A stretch of 64,000 nt of DNA from Limonium bicolor (GCA_023374045.1 CM041779.1:272462062-272526061), one strand, 5' to 3'. Counted from the first letter of the stretch, positions 10,165-21,600 are shown. The notes: generated by a model from the sequence alone, not told the origin. A program made the numbers and translations.

Positions 10165-12429
10165 TTAGAGACAGCTTAGGAAAAAGTTGCTGTTGCAGAA
10201 AACTTCAAGGGGTGCTGAAACAGGCAGAATTTTCCTAATCTCCCAATCCCATATTTGCCTTTTGACTGTAAACGAGGATTGAGGCCAATCCGGAGGTCTG
10301 CCCTGGAAGATCTTTGAGTTTATAATGGTCCAAATCATCCATATGCTGTGAACGAAGGTCGAAGCCCAGGCCTTTTTGAAGGGAGAGGGAATCTCAATAT
10401 TACACCATGCCTCAAACGCTTGCTCCACTGAGTATGGGAACACGAAATGAATCCCCCACCAGCTGAGGAGAGATGCCCACAGATTGGACGACATGAGGCA
10501 GTGGACAAAGATGTGTGAAGCAGTTTCAATAGCCGTGTTGTAGAGGGGGCACCACTGTTGGTTTAGTGCAATCAATCCTTTCTCAAACAGAACATCCTTT
10601 ATGTTTAGCCGATTTTGGAGACAGAACCAGGTTAGTAGTTCCATACGTGGGGGGGGGGGGGGGGGGGCTAGTTTGCGCCAGAGAAGTTTATGCCAGGCGG
10701 GAAGAGCTACCGGACCAGCGCCTCGAACTTCACTGTATAGTGATTTGCACGAATAAGTACCGTCATTTGTGAGATTCCAGTGCATTCTGTCTGAGGCAAC
10801 TGACGGGACTGGAATAGTGGCGTTAATCAGCATGGTCATCTCATTCCACTCCTCTGATTCGTATTTGAAGAGGGGTCTCCAGATCAGATCCCAAATCCAG
10901 CGTTCACCATCCCATACACCAACCTCCGATACCTTCGCAGATTTCTGCTCGCTGAGGAGAAAGAGCCTGTTAAATTTTGTTTTTAGGGAGACATGGCCTG
11001 CCCATGGGTCTAGCCAAAAACGCACTATGGTCCCATCTTTCAGAATCCAGCGCATGTTCTCTTCGATGACTGCCTTGACTTCTGGTGACCAATTTTTAAG
11101 TGATAGAATGGATTTCCAAGGCCCATTCCCCTTTGCTTTGTGCCAGATCTCGTCGTAGATAGGGACATCAAGGCTTATGTTGTAAGTTGCACTCACTACT
11201 TTTTTCCACAGTCGGATTCCAGGCTTCTGATAGCTCCACCACCATTTGAATAGTAGTGCCGCATTTTTTGTTTTGAAGTCACAAATCCCTAGTCCTCCTT
11301 GGGTGATTGGCCGGGAGAGTTTGCTCCATGAGATAAGCGGGATGCCTCCGGAGATCCCGTCTCCCCAAAGAAAAGAGCGCTGGATTTTGTTTAGTTTCCT
11401 GATAACTCCTTTTGGCATTCTGAAGAGGCTGAGGTAGTAGGTTGGGAGGCTGTCTAGTACTGCTCGGATAAGGACCAGCTTCCCTGCTCGCGAAAGTGAT
11501 CTTGCCCGCCAACCTGAGAGTCGATTTTCCAGTCGTTCAATGACTGGCTTCCAAGTCTTGATCGATCGGGCATTTGCTCCTAACGGGCAGCCCAGGTAGT
11601 TGCTAGGAAACTCCTTGATAGAGCAGCCAAATGTTGATTTAATTATCTCAATCTGGTTTTGAGATAGATTGATAGGGAACGCTGCTGATTTCTCCCAGTT
11701 AACTTCGATACCACTCATATCCTTAAACCATGCTAGAACCCATTTGACTGCTAGGAGCTCCCCCTCTTCTGGATCACAGAAGATCAAAGTGTCATCCGTG
11801 AACTGGAGGTGAGATAGTCTTAGTGAGTTCCTTCCGATACTGATACCAACCCTTTCACCGTGGTGGATGCATGAGTCCAGCATCCAGCTTAGTGCTTCTG
11901 CTGAGATAATGAAAAGGAGTGGAGATAATGGATCTCCTTGCCGGAGGCCACGCTTCGGTCTAAAAGGTGGGGCTGGTGAGCCGTTGATTAGAATAGAAAT
12001 GCTGGTGGTGGTAATGCATTCATTGATCCAGGAACGCCATCTCGGGCCAAAACCCAACAAAGCTAGCATTCTATCGATAAACTTCTATGAGACACTGTCA
12101 AAAGCTTTCCGGAAATCTATCTTCAGTAGGATCCCTTTTTTCTTAGCTGATCGCAGCCATCGGATTGTTTCGTTTGCAATAAGTGGCCCATCTAGAATAT
12201 GTCTTCCTTTAAGGAAGGCACTTTGGGTTTCCCCTACAAGCTTATGAAGGACTCTGCTCAATCTGAGGGCTAATATTTTAGCAATTGTTTTGTATAGGCA
12301 ACCTATCATACTAATAGGTCTGAACTCCTCAACCCTTGTAGCACCCGGTACTTTTGGGATTAACGTCATCCATGTCGTATTACAGCCCCTGGGAGGTGGC
12401 CCTGAACGAAGAAGCTTTTTACAGAGCAT
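10165..12429 (-). pseudogene. LINE ORF2: reverse transcriptase and zinc-binding domain
   Basis: The RT catalyses target-primed reverse transcription. In order: WMTLIPKVPGATRVEEFRPI, KILALRLSRVL, QSAFLKGRHILDGPL, DFRKAFDSVS, then [14 protein letters not shown] and QFTDDTLIFCD with the catalytic Asp pair (encoded near 11790-11800), NYLGCPLG and SFLWGD. The zinc-binding zf-RVT domain follows around 10330-10640 (WFCLQNRLNIKDVLF, HIFVHCL). Two lesions are seen: an in-frame TAG at 12085-12087, where relatives have Trp, and a frameshift at about 12395 separating this frame from the upstream one. A C-tract coding six prolines interrupts the zinc domain region at 10649-10667. Confidence 0.92.
10649..10667. 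repeat. 19-base G homopolymer
   Basis: Nineteen consecutive G on the plus strand, inside the LINE ORF2 zinc-domain region, where they code a run of prolines on the minus strand without breaking the frame. Confidence 0.9.
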
Positions 12430-13249
12430 GTGAAGTCAATGTCAATTACCTGCCATAGCCTTTTGATGAATTTAAAGTTGAAACCATCAAAACCCGGAGC
12501 CTTATCATCGTTACATCTCCAAACTGCCTCTTTAATTTCGGTTTCAGTAGGAATTCTTTCCAGATTGTTGGCTTCTGATGTGTTGAGTCGGGGACGTCCA
12601 AAAGCAGGTGGGAGGGATTCGCTGTCCAGCGGTTCTGAGAAGAGGGACTTGTAGTACCGGATGATTTCTTCTTTGATGGCTGTCGGATCAGAGGATAGCT
12701 CATCAGTTATAATCAGTTGGTTGATCCTGTTCTTTTTGCGGTTCATGGTGGCTGTGTTGTGAAAGTACTTGGTGTTCATGTCGCCTTGTCGCAGATATTT
12801 TTCCCATGAGCATTGTCTCCAGTATATTTCTTGCTGCCGAGTATTTTTCCATAGTAAAGTTTGTAGAGCTTTCCTTCTCATAGTTCTAGTCTCGTCTGGT
12901 GGGCCGTTTTCATCCATCCCATCTATTCTTGCGAGTTCCTCTGTCAATTTGCTTATCTGAAAATCTATGTTTTTGAAAATCTTCTTGTTCCAGCGTCTGA
13001 TGGGTTCTTTTATTTGTTAGAGTTTCATCGGCAAGTTAGTGTTCCCATACTTCAGCCATTCCTTTTGGATCATGTCGACAAAAGAGGGGTGTTCCAGCCA
13101 CCCGTTGAGCACTCTGAACGGTTTTGGCCCCTAATTCCTCTCTTCTAGTGTTATCCATAAGCCTCTGTGGTCAGATAATTTCCAAGTTTTGCCTCTGAGC
13201 TTCAAGTCTGAGAATCTTGAGAACCATCTTATGTCGGCGAAAGCTCTGT
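12366..13249 (-). pseudogene. LINE ORF2: linker between endonuclease and RT
   Basis: The open part 12366-12947 carries the family-typical YWRQCSWEKYLRQGDMNTKY and, near its end, DDKAPGFDGFNFKFIK, the start of the RT. Upstream to 13249 the minus strand still resembles the endonuclease C-terminus and linker but is split by a stop near 13131 and a 1-base shift at about 13250. The frame is lost again at about 12395. Confidence 0.85.
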
Positions 13250-13864
13250 CTATCGGCTCATGGAGTTACCTCTCCTCCAGGTAAACTTGCAGCCTTGGAG
13301 ATCGATTTCAGTAACTCCCATGTTGCTTACCCATTCTTTAAAGTCTCTCATGCTTCTGTTTTCGAAATGTGGGTTGCCTCCCTTTCTCTCGTCTCCCCTT
13401 AACACCTCGTTGAAATCTCCGATAAGGAGAGCAGGGAGGGTTAGTGAGTTCTGAATGTCTACTATTTCTGTATACATGGCTCTTCTACCTTCTGCGTCGG
13501 TCGGTGCATATATGAAAAAGACTGTTCCAGTGAACGGGATGCTGCTCCATGTTACATCAGCTACCATCCATCGATTGTATTTTCTGCAGTTTGTAACTGT
13601 GACTTCATTTAGGTTCCAAGTAATAAGGATTCCACCCGAGTGTCCTTGAGATTGGATTTCTTCCCAGGCTGTCTGATGCCTCAATCCCCAAAGAGATTGG
13701 ATTTTATTGAGAGGTTGTGTCTGGTGAGTTTCGAATAAACTCACTAGATTTGCTTGTGTGGCTGTCACTTCCTGTTTGAGCATGTTCCATTTCTCTTTTC
13801 TGCCTATTCCTTGTATGTTCTGAAAAAATATTGCCATGTTCACTGGATGAAAGTTTGGATTCAA
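13250..13864 (-). pseudogene. LINE ORF2 N-terminus: APE-type endonuclease
   Basis: Opens at 13864 (MNPNFHPVNMAIFFQNIQG). LVSLFETHQ near residue 41 and LLIGDFNEVLRGDERKGG near residue 144 carry the catalytic Glu and the Asp/Asn. The frame ends at a TAG at 13250 because of an apparent 1-base deletion, just before the segment that should hold the SDH motif; that segment is still readable downstream in another frame. The start overlaps the end of the ORF1 tail frame, as usual for plant L1. Confidence 0.88.
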
Positions 13865-14340
13865 TTCTTTTGCTTCTTCTGAGTGTGTTACTCAAATTTT
13901 TGATTGATCGGTCAGGGTATGGTATTTGGCATTGGATTTTTTGTCCAAACGCAAGGCACTTTGGTGTTTCAGGCGAAGAGTTATTGTGGATCAGTTTGGG
14001 AGAGGGTGGTGGGCTCATAAGTTCCTGAGGTTCTTGGGTGAGAACTACTTCTAGTTCGATCTCCTGGACTGTAGGTATGAGGTCTGGGCTGGTCTGTTGG
14101 ACTGTAGTCTGTTGGGGGGGGGGTGGTAGTATCTCCGGCGCAGGTATGTGGCTCGATATTGGGACGTTGGTCTGAATAGCAGACGGTAGAGCTTCATGGG
14201 GAGTAAGGCGAGTGGGGTGGACAAACATGACAGTGTCTGACGTTTCGATTCTCAAGGGAACGTTACTGGAGTATAAGGATGGGCTTCTTAGTATTCTTAT
14301 GGGTATTATGCAGCTTTTGATGGGTAATACTAATATACTA
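13865..14340 (-). pseudogene. LINE ORF1 C-terminal tail, frameshifted
   Basis: A second minus frame, open 13704-14525, takes over from ORF1 near 14340. It is Pro/Gln/Ser-rich (PEILPPPPQQTTVQQTSPDL) and shows no catalytic motif. The tail ends about where the endonuclease frame starts. A G-run in the plus strand at 14107-14115 lies in its proline stretch and may be length-variable. Confidence 0.65.
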
Positions 14341-15738
14341 TGCTCTCCAACACTGAAAAACGGCTCTGTTGGTACGTGTGGGATGAAACTGAGAAGTTTG
14401 CAAAAAAGGTACCTGAGTGCTTTAGTGATAGTGGGGCTTCTCTGGTTGGATATTTTATGTCCTTCTTTGGTGATTTTGGTCTCTCTGCTGATGTGGAGTG
14501 TATTTTGTTCACGGATCTGTGGCACTTGCGCTGCTTTTTTTTTTTTGTATGGGTCACGTGTCCAACTGATGAGTGGTCTGTCGATGTGTGCCTTGGTTTC
14601 CTTTGCACGTGCTCTTCCTGTTGATTCCGGTGATCGGAGATATCTTCATTCCATACTTCAACAATTCCGATTCTGATTGGTTCTTCGCCGTCGTAGCAGA
14701 GAATCTCTTTGTTTATGATTTCCCAGTGCCATGTTTTGACTTTGACGTGGGCTTCCAGGAAAGTCGGAGGAATTGTAAAGTCTTCTTCAACAGATATAAC
14801 AGTTCCTACTGTACTTACAATTTTCCTTATGGTGGATTCGCACCAAGTGTGAATGGGTAGGCTTCGGATGATGATTGAAGTTTCTCTTGAGGTTGGCTGT
14901 TCAGAGATGTTCCACTCTGAGATGTGCCAGTTTGTGCCTTGGAAGGTTTGGTTGTCCAGGAGCAGAAGTTTGTCCGAGGTGGAAAATAGGGTAGCCACTA
15001 TTTTTGTCTGTGATAATGTAGTCAGCGCTTTGATTTTGACCCTCTTGCCTAGTTCCAGTTTTACTTTCTCAGGGTCTAGGAAGTCTGGGCTTGAAAGAAC
15101 AACACTCGCTTGCAGGTTGTTGAGCATGTCCGTGGAGTGGTCTAGAAAGAGTGGCATTTGGTTTTTATTTTGGGAAGAGGAGTGGGATGAAGCTTCCTGA
15201 TTGTGTGAGTTTGCAGCAGGGGGTTGTGCCGGATGTGTGTTTTGACTGGGGGTGTAGTTTGAGTGATTGTGATGGTGTTGCGTGTGGTGATGTTGATTTT
15301 GTGGTGAGGATCTTTGTGTGCGATTGTTTTGGTTGATGGGGGCAGAGGCCACTCCTGAAGGTCCTGCTGGTGCACGTCGGGGCTTTGCCGGTTGGGCTAT
15401 GATGTACTCTCCATTCAGCTGCTTTCCGTTTGTAGAGAAGATCGCGGCTCTGGCTTCATGGGCGTGCCAGAATTCTACAAAGGCGTATCTCATTTTGTGA
15501 ACTGCCCTGAGGTTCCTTGGGATTGTGATTCGAATGATATTGCCATAGAAGTGGAAGATTCGCCATAGTGATGTTTGGGTGGTGTTTTTGCTGATGTTAT
15601 CCACAAAAACTGTGGCTTCATTTCTGTACTTATACTTCCTACTTCCGAGATGTGCCATGTATTTTGTGTGGTGTAGCAGCGATTGTTTGGTGGTGGTGGT
15701 GGTGTGGTGGTTAGTGGTTTAGCACTGGTGGTGGACAT
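14330..15738 (-). pseudogene. LINE ORF1: RRM protein
   Basis: The main frame (14330-15658) begins MAHLGSRKYKYRNEATVFVD. RNP2-like VFVDNI and RNP1-like MRYAFVEF mark an RNA recognition motif in about the first 80 residues. A His/Asn/Gln-rich linker and then a conserved region (VVLSSPDFLDPEKVKLELGK to IVEVW) follow. The likely true start is the ATG at 15738 in a neighbouring frame, with a shift in the CCA-repeat/ACA region near 15660. ORF1 binds element RNA to form the retrotransposition particle. The frame ends early at 14330 and its sense continues in the frame of the next entry. Confidence 0.82.
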
Positions 15739-15866
15739 GGTAGGAGGCTGAGGGGGTTCGGAGGGGGAGGGAGTGGTGAGGAGAGAGGAGGGAGGTTTCC
15801 ATTGTGGTTCAAAGTCCCCTTTACCACCACCACTTATTTCCTCCTCCCCTTATGATGAGTTAGTTT

Positions 15867-16206
15867 GCGGATTATTAAGCAATCTCTTTTGATGGTGATT
15901 CAAATGGCCCTGGATCTTCAGGGTAGGACATCGTTCTTACAGGCCCGTTCACTTTTGATTTGCTTGACCTTCCTTATTCTCCAATTCTGAACAAAGAGGA
16001 TTACAACCGGTGCAGAATCACGAATCGATTTTCTTGAATGTGTATGTTTTGATGTGAATCGGTGATGAAGACGTCACTCCCCCAGTTAAATGAAGAAGAT
16101 GGGCATCGTAACTTTTCCCCATTTTCGTTCCTCCCGTTCGTATTGGAACAAAATTTTCCGTACTCTTCTCCGACAAAATCATAGATCCTTGCTCAGGATC
16201 ATACTA
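15867..16206. other. Flank between LINE and copia; possible gene relic
   Basis: No intact gene. The plus strand has short open stretches (for example SFDGDSNGPGSSG and DIVLTGPFTFDLLDLPYSPI) separated by a stop, which look protein-like but match nothing I recognise. Treated as unassigned host DNA. Confidence 0.35.
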
Positions 16207-16211
16207 CACCT

Positions 16212-16494
16212 TATTAGACCAAATGCTGGTCCCGATGAATTAAAGCCCAGTCACCCGGTGGACTCAACAAAACAGCTAGATACGATTGGGCCTAATCAAT
16301 CTGTCTCATAAGGCCCATTCTTGTTATTTACTTAAGTCTGTCCATTTGTACAGCCTGTTACCTCAGTACATACATATAAATAGCACTAGGGTAAAACCTT
16401 GTATGACATACAGCCGACACACAGTCATTCAATTCAATACAGAGAATATTCATCGATTTCCTCTCATTCTCAATACTATACTATTGTTCTTCTA
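16212..16494 (+). repeat. 5' LTR of copia at 16212-21073
   Basis: 283 bp. It contains a TATA-like catataaatag near 16372-16382 and several GGCCCA/TGGGCC-type motifs upstream of it (about 16242, 16286 and 16312). The transcription start should lie shortly after the TATA-like box. Confidence 0.95.
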
Positions 16495-16507
16495 TGGTAT
16501 TAGAGCC
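16495..16507 (+). other. Primer binding site, initiator tRNA-Met type
   Basis: tggtattagagcc follows the LTR directly. The standard copia site reads TGGTATCAGAGC, so there is one change (C to T). Confidence 0.88.
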
Positions 16508-16587
16508 ATAGCAGGCTCTTCTGCTTCGTCTTCCTCTTCCTTACTTCGCCTACCTCTTCCTTTCTTGCCTCTACTCTTCTCTTCACA

Positions 16588-18396
16588 ATGTCGACCACCT
16601 CCGCAAACTCGCACAGTTCCTCCTCAGGTGCAATCAGCTCCACTACCGGCTCCACAATTTCTGTTACTTCTTTCCTCTCACCTTCTTCCAACTTCATCAA
16701 GTTATCGTCTGAGAACTTTCCCATATGGAGGGCTCAACTTGAGCCATATCCGAGAGGCCATGGACTCTACGGATGGATTGACGGGTCCAAGACTGCTCCA
16801 CCTGCAACTGTAAACGGTGAGGTTAATTCAGAATACACATCTTGGAAGCAAACAGATCAACTAATCATGTCTCTGTTAAATGCTTCTATGACTGAGTCTA
16901 TTCTATCTCAAGTGGTTTTGTCTGAGAATGCTGCCACTACTTGGAAAACTGTTGAGAAAATGTTTTCAGCTCAGGTGACATCTAGAATCATGTTACTACG
17001 TAGCCAACTCATGAGTATTAAGAAGGGAGCAGATTCAGTTACTAGCTACTTTAATCGGGCTAGGAACTTGTCTAATTCTCTTGCTTCAGCTGGTGCTGCT
17101 ATGACAGACACTGATTTAGTGAGCTGTCTCATAAATGGTCTACCCCTGGAATTTGAATCGGTTAAAACTAACCTAATGTTGAGAACAGAAGCCATCACCC
17201 CTGATGCCCTCTATGGACAGTTGCTCACATTTGAATCTCACCTTGCTCAACAGACCTCTGATCTGCTCAATACTACACAGATTACTGCTAATGCTACTCA
17301 AACTGGCTCTTATCAGAATTCAGGAAACTCTTCAAGGGGCAGAGGTAACAGAGGAGGTCGATCTAACAAGGGTAACTCACGTGGGGGTGGCAGAAACCCT
17401 AGTGGAGGAAACTACTCTCAGGGCCAAGGCCAGCACTTGTCAGGCAAGGGAGATCCTAGGGTTCAGTGCCAAGTTTGCAACAAATACGGTCATTCAGCTC
17501 TGTCTTGCTACAACCGATTCAACTACAGTTTTCAAGCTCCCCCTAAATTTAATGCTAATGCTACTACTACTCCTCAGCCATGGTACCCTGACAGCTGTGC
17601 TACTCATCACTTTACTCCTGATCTTTCCAACCTCAGCCTCGACTATCAACCACACAATGGGACAGATGAAGTGAATTTTGGTAATGGCAGCTCTCTTCCT
17701 GTCAAGGCTCAGGGCAGTGGCATTCTACCTACCCCATCTGGTTATTTCTCCTTACCTCACTTGCTCTATGTTCCTAATCTCAATAAAAACCTGATTTCTG
17801 TTCGCCAACTCACAGTAGACAACAATGTTTCAATTGAATTCTTTCCCACTTTCTTTGTTATTAAGGATTTGGTCAAGAAGAATGTTCTACTCAAAGGAGG
17901 GGTTGATCAAGGGCTGTACCGGTTTCCAGGCACCACCACTCTATCTATAAATAAAGGCAAGGAGGCACATGTTGCAGAAAGAACAACTGCACAGATTTGG
18001 CATCAAAGATTAGGTCACCCTTCAGATAGGGTTACTAATCACACTATTAAGTTGTTTAATCTACCTGTAATAAAATCAGCTGTGAATTTTGTTAAGTGTC
18101 ACAGCTTGTCTAATGGGAAAGATGCACTCTCTCCCACACTAACTTCTAATACTGTCTCTACAAGCCTTTTGAGCTGCTCTTTTTTGGATGTTTGGGGTCC
18201 CTCTCAGTGTGGTTTTCTCACTCTGGGAACAGATATTACCTGTCTATCGTGGATGACTTTAGCAAGTTTTATCTGGATTTTCGTTATCTCTGCTAAATCT
18301 GAGGTTACATCCGTTTTTCACATGTTTTTAATATGGTGCACAATCATTTCAACTCTGTTGTACAGGTATTCAGGTGGATGGTTGTACAAAGTTTAA
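16588..18396 (+). pseudogene. copia gag, protease and start of integrase
   Basis: The 602-codon frame starts MSTTSANSHSSSSGAIS. A UBN2-type gag occupies about residues 30-220. A CCHC zinc knuckle (CQVCNKYGHSALSC) is encoded at 17467-17508. The protease active-site region at 17581-17610 reads WYPDSCATHH; the canonical DSGAT has its Gly replaced by Cys, which should impair the enzyme. The pre-integrase motif IWHQRLGHPS lies near 17995 and LDVWGPS, with the first integrase Asp, near 18186. The frame then degenerates and stops at 18394-18396 before the second catalytic Asp. Confidence 0.93.
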
Positions 18397-19560
18397 GCCA
18401 CTTAAACCTCTACTTACCTCTAAGGGTATTGCCCTACGTGTTACATGCCCTTATCACACCAACAGATGGGCTCTGTTGAAACTCGTCATAGACAGATTGC
18501 AGATAAAGGTCTCTCTCTCTTGGCTCAGGCTAACCTACCTCTACACTTCTGGGAGAGAGCTTTTCATACAGCTACCTACCTTATCAACAGAACCCCCACT
18601 CCTATATTAGCAAACCAAAGCCCCTTTCAGAAACTGTTTCACACAGTCCCAAACTATTCCACCCGTCAGAGTCTTTGGATTTGAATGCTGGCCCAATATG
18701 CGCCCCTACAATTCCAACAAGCTCAACTACAGATCCAAGTTTTGTACCTTTTTGGGCTATGCTCCAAATTACTCAGGCTATCTATGCCTAGATATGGCAA
18801 CACACAAGGTCTACACCACTAGAGATGTTGTATTTAATGAAACATCTTTCCCTTTTTCTCAACTGTCTCCTACATCTACCACCATAATGACACTGCAACT
18901 ACCTACCCCACCATACCCCTTTGCCTCTATTACCTCACACCTGTTACTCACCCTCCTCCTTCTCCTCCTCCATCAAACAACTCTCTGGCTACTTCTTCTC
19001 CTCCATCCCCCTGCCACTGTTACTACAACCACAGCCTACACCTACTCCTTCCCCTAGCCACTCCCACCACCATTTTCTACCCCTTCTGTTCAATCTCCAG
19101 ACAGACTCTCCCACATCAGTCCTGGTTCCTCTACTGACTCTACACCATCTCCCAACCCTGCTCCTCCCCCATCTCACCCTATGTTTACTAGGGCAAGGGA
19201 CAACATAAGAAAGCCTCTACTGCGCGCACAATGCCAATGCCATGGCCTACTTCTCACTCTTCTGAACTAATCCCTGAAGAACCCACTTTCAGGCAGGCTA
19301 TTAAGCACAAAGATTGGATTGCTGCTATGCTCAGAGAATTTCAGCCTTGCAACTAACCACACATGGACCCTAGTTCCTAAACCCCCCAATGTGCATCCCC
19401 TTGGGTAAGTGGGTGCTTAAGACTAAGAAGAGGGCAGATGGGACCATTGACCGCAGGAAAGCTAGAGTGGCAAGGGGCTACTCTCAGACTGAAGGTTTTG
19501 ACTATGAGAGACCTTTAGCCCTGTAATTAAACCTACCACTATCAGGTTAGTACTTACCCT
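18397..19560 (+). pseudogene. copia integrase C-terminal half and linker
   Basis: Recognisable pieces alternate between frames. HQQMGSVETRHRQIADKG (frame from 18445) includes the expected third catalytic Glu. ERAFHTATYLINRTPTP follows, and then YRSKFCTFLGYAPNYSGYLC (18698 on). After a Ser/Pro/Thr-rich stretch without a stable frame, the RT N-terminus is visible around 19380-19530 with several breaks. Confidence 0.85.
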
Positions 19561-20760
19561 AGCTGTCATGAATCACTGGCCAATTAATCAGATTGACATC
19601 AACAATGCATTTCTGCATGGGGAATTAAAGGAGCAAATTTACATGGCACACCCCCAGGGTTCACTCACCCTCATATATCCTAATCACGTTTGCCTCCTCC
19701 ACAAATCCCTCTATGGCCTTAAACAGGCCCCTAGAGCATGGTTTCTCAAAGCTGAGTGACACCCTAATCTCGCTTGGTTTTTATGCCTCTCAGGCTGACA
19801 CTCCCTGTTTATTTATAAGCATGGTCGTGATATTCCTTATATCTTGATTTATGTTGATGATATACTGATTACCGGTTCCTCTTCTACCCTAGTCAATCAT
19901 TTTATACATAGAATTTCTTCTGTGTTCCCAGTTAAAAATCTTGGCCATCTATCCTACTTTCTGTGCCGCATTTTCACAGGACCCCCCAAGGGCTTTTATG
20001 CACCAGTCTAATACATCTCCACCATCCTACACAAAGCTAACATGACAACCTGTCGCCCAGTTCACACACCTATGAGCTCTTCCCCTCCCTGGAACCAGAC
20101 ACCAAGCCCTAGGAAATCCCACTCTTTTTCCGTAGTATACTGGGTGCCCTACAATATCTCTCACTTACTCGCCCAGATATAAGCTTTTCAGTTAATAAAC
20201 TCTGTCAGGCCATGCATTCCCCTACCCAGTTTCATTACCAGTCCTCTCAAGCGTATTCTCAGATACCTCAAACACACTCCTCCCTATCTTATCACATCTC
20301 TCCTCTCACTCTCGACCCCTTCTATCTGCCTATTCAGACGCCGCTGGGCTAGTGACACCATTGACCGTAAATCTCTACCGGCTACTGTGTCTTTTTCGGG
20401 GAAACCCTAATCGCCTGGCAGTCTAAAACAGCAACCGACGGTTGCACGTTCACGACAGAGGCTGAGTACAGATCTATGGCCATGCTACATGTGAACTAAT
20501 GGGTACAGAATCTACTCAGTGAATTAGGCGTATTCTTACCTGAACCACCAACACTCTGGTGGCGACAATCTTGGAGCACTTATTTGGCAGCTAATCCCGT
20601 CTTCCACGCCCGCGCCAAACATATCGCCCTCGACTTCCATTTCTCAGGGAACGGGTTCTAATGGCACGCTGCGCATCTCGTTCATCCATGCACCGACCAG
20701 ACTCGCCGACATCCTCCGAAGCCGTTGACCGGATCTAGGTTTTCTGTACTTCGCTCCAAC
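19561..20760 (+). pseudogene. copia reverse transcriptase and RNase H remnants
   Basis: INQIDINNAFLHGELKEQIY and [14 protein letters not shown] lie at 19568-19759; YVDDILITGSS is encoded at 19850 on; KNLGHLSYFL follows. The RNase H section (about 20300-20700) is barely readable, with fragments such as a [18 protein letters not shown] stretch split by shifts. There are many stops and frameshifts, so no activity is expected. Confidence 0.85.
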
Positions 20761-20780
20761 CTCAATCGTAATTCAGCTTG

Positions 20781-20793
20781 GAGCGTGGGGGGC
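20781..20793 (+). other. Polypurine tract of copia at 16212-21073
   Basis: gagcgtggggggc abuts the 3' LTR. It is the plus-strand primer site. Confidence 0.8.
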
Positions 20794-21073
20794 TATTAGA
20801 CCAAATGCTGGTCCCGATGAATTAAAGCCCAGTCACCCGGTGGACTCAACAAAACAGCTAGATACGATGGGGCCTAATCAATCTGTCTCATAAGGCCCAT
20901 TCTTTGTTATTTACTTAATGTGTCCATTTATACAGCCTGTTACCTCGGTACATACATATAATAGCACTAGGGTAAAACCTTGTATGACATACGCCGACAC
21001 ACAATCATTCAATTCATACAGAGAATATTCATCGATTTCCTCTCATTCTCAATACTATACTATTGTTCTTCTA
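20794..21073 (+). repeat. 3' LTR of copia at 16212-21073
   Basis: 280 bp, same termini as the 5' LTR. It is followed by the target duplication cacct at 21074-21078. Confidence 0.95.
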
Positions 21074-21078
21074 CACCT

Positions 21079-21600
21079 CTTCCTCAAAAATCGGGAATCA
21101 ATTCTTCGCAAATGAGCCAACTCGTTCATCATTTCCTGAATAAGGATATTCGTGTTTGGCGTTCGTTTTCCCAGACAGCGCCAAACTGACCACGTGAGAT
21201 TTGGTCCCTGAAGCCGTCCTCGTAGCTAACCCCGAAGCGCTAGTACCGATAAATCAAATACCAAGAAATATTTCAGTATATCCTAGCATATAATATCATT
21301 ATATATGCGTCTCTTACTTTTATTTATTTCTTCATTATTATTTTTATTTATATGTTCAATTATCATATTTTTATTATTTTATATCCTTTTGAATCTGTTG
21401 ATTTTATCATAAAACCCTTTAATCTTATTCGTTTTCATTTTAAAACTTTAGCGGCTGTTCGGTGAAGTTTACTGACACGAGGTATACAATTTTTCCAACG
21501 TTCTAATGTTGAACTCAGTTGGTAGCATAATTGGTTACGCCTCCATCGTTTCTTCTCTTCACAGCTTCACTCATGGCATACTTACAACCCAGGCTAGCGA
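21079..21600. other. AT-rich unassigned sequence
   Basis: No gene found. A CACGTG (G-box) occurs at about 21191. From 21240 to 21440 the sequence is extremely AT-rich, like many plant intergenic or matrix-attachment stretches. Confidence 0.45.

Larger units (their letters stand above)
9963..15845 (-). mobile_element. Near full-length L1-type LINE with RRM-containing ORF1
   Basis: The element lies on the minus strand. Its 3' end is the T-run at 9961-9968 (poly(A) in element sense). Its 5' end is at 15845, about 107 bp before a candidate ORF1 start at 15738. A direct repeat beginning ccccttatgatgagttag flanks it at 9942-9962 and 15846-15866, 21 of 21 identical. Order in element sense is 5' UTR, ORF1 (RRM), ORF2 (endonuclease, RT, zinc-binding domain), short 3' UTR. 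There is no RNase H after the zinc domain. An intact long duplication and only a handful of frame lesions indicate a fairly recent insertion. Confidence 0.92.
16212..21073 (+). mobile_element. Complete but decayed Ty1/copia element, LTRs TA...TA
   Basis: LTRs are at 16212-16494 and 20794-21073. The 5-bp target duplication is cacct at 16207-16211 and 21074-21078. The primer site is at 16495 and the polypurine tract at 20781-20793. Both LTRs start tattagacc and end ttcttcta, so the termini are TA...TA instead of TG...CA; the exact duplication fixes these ends. The LTRs differ by about half a dozen substitutions and about five 1-base indels. Gag-protease is open for 602 codons, but integrase, RT and RNase H are broken many times, so it is not autonomous. 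Confidence 0.95.

Noticed and set aside
10769..12247. Several plus-strand frames of 60-130 residues within 10.5-14.7 kb
   Set aside because: Antisense shadows of the minus-strand LINE ORFs.
9890..15892. Possible host gene start crossing the LINE insertion site
   Set aside because: Only 32 codons before a stop and no homology; too weak to call, kept as a note in the flank entry.
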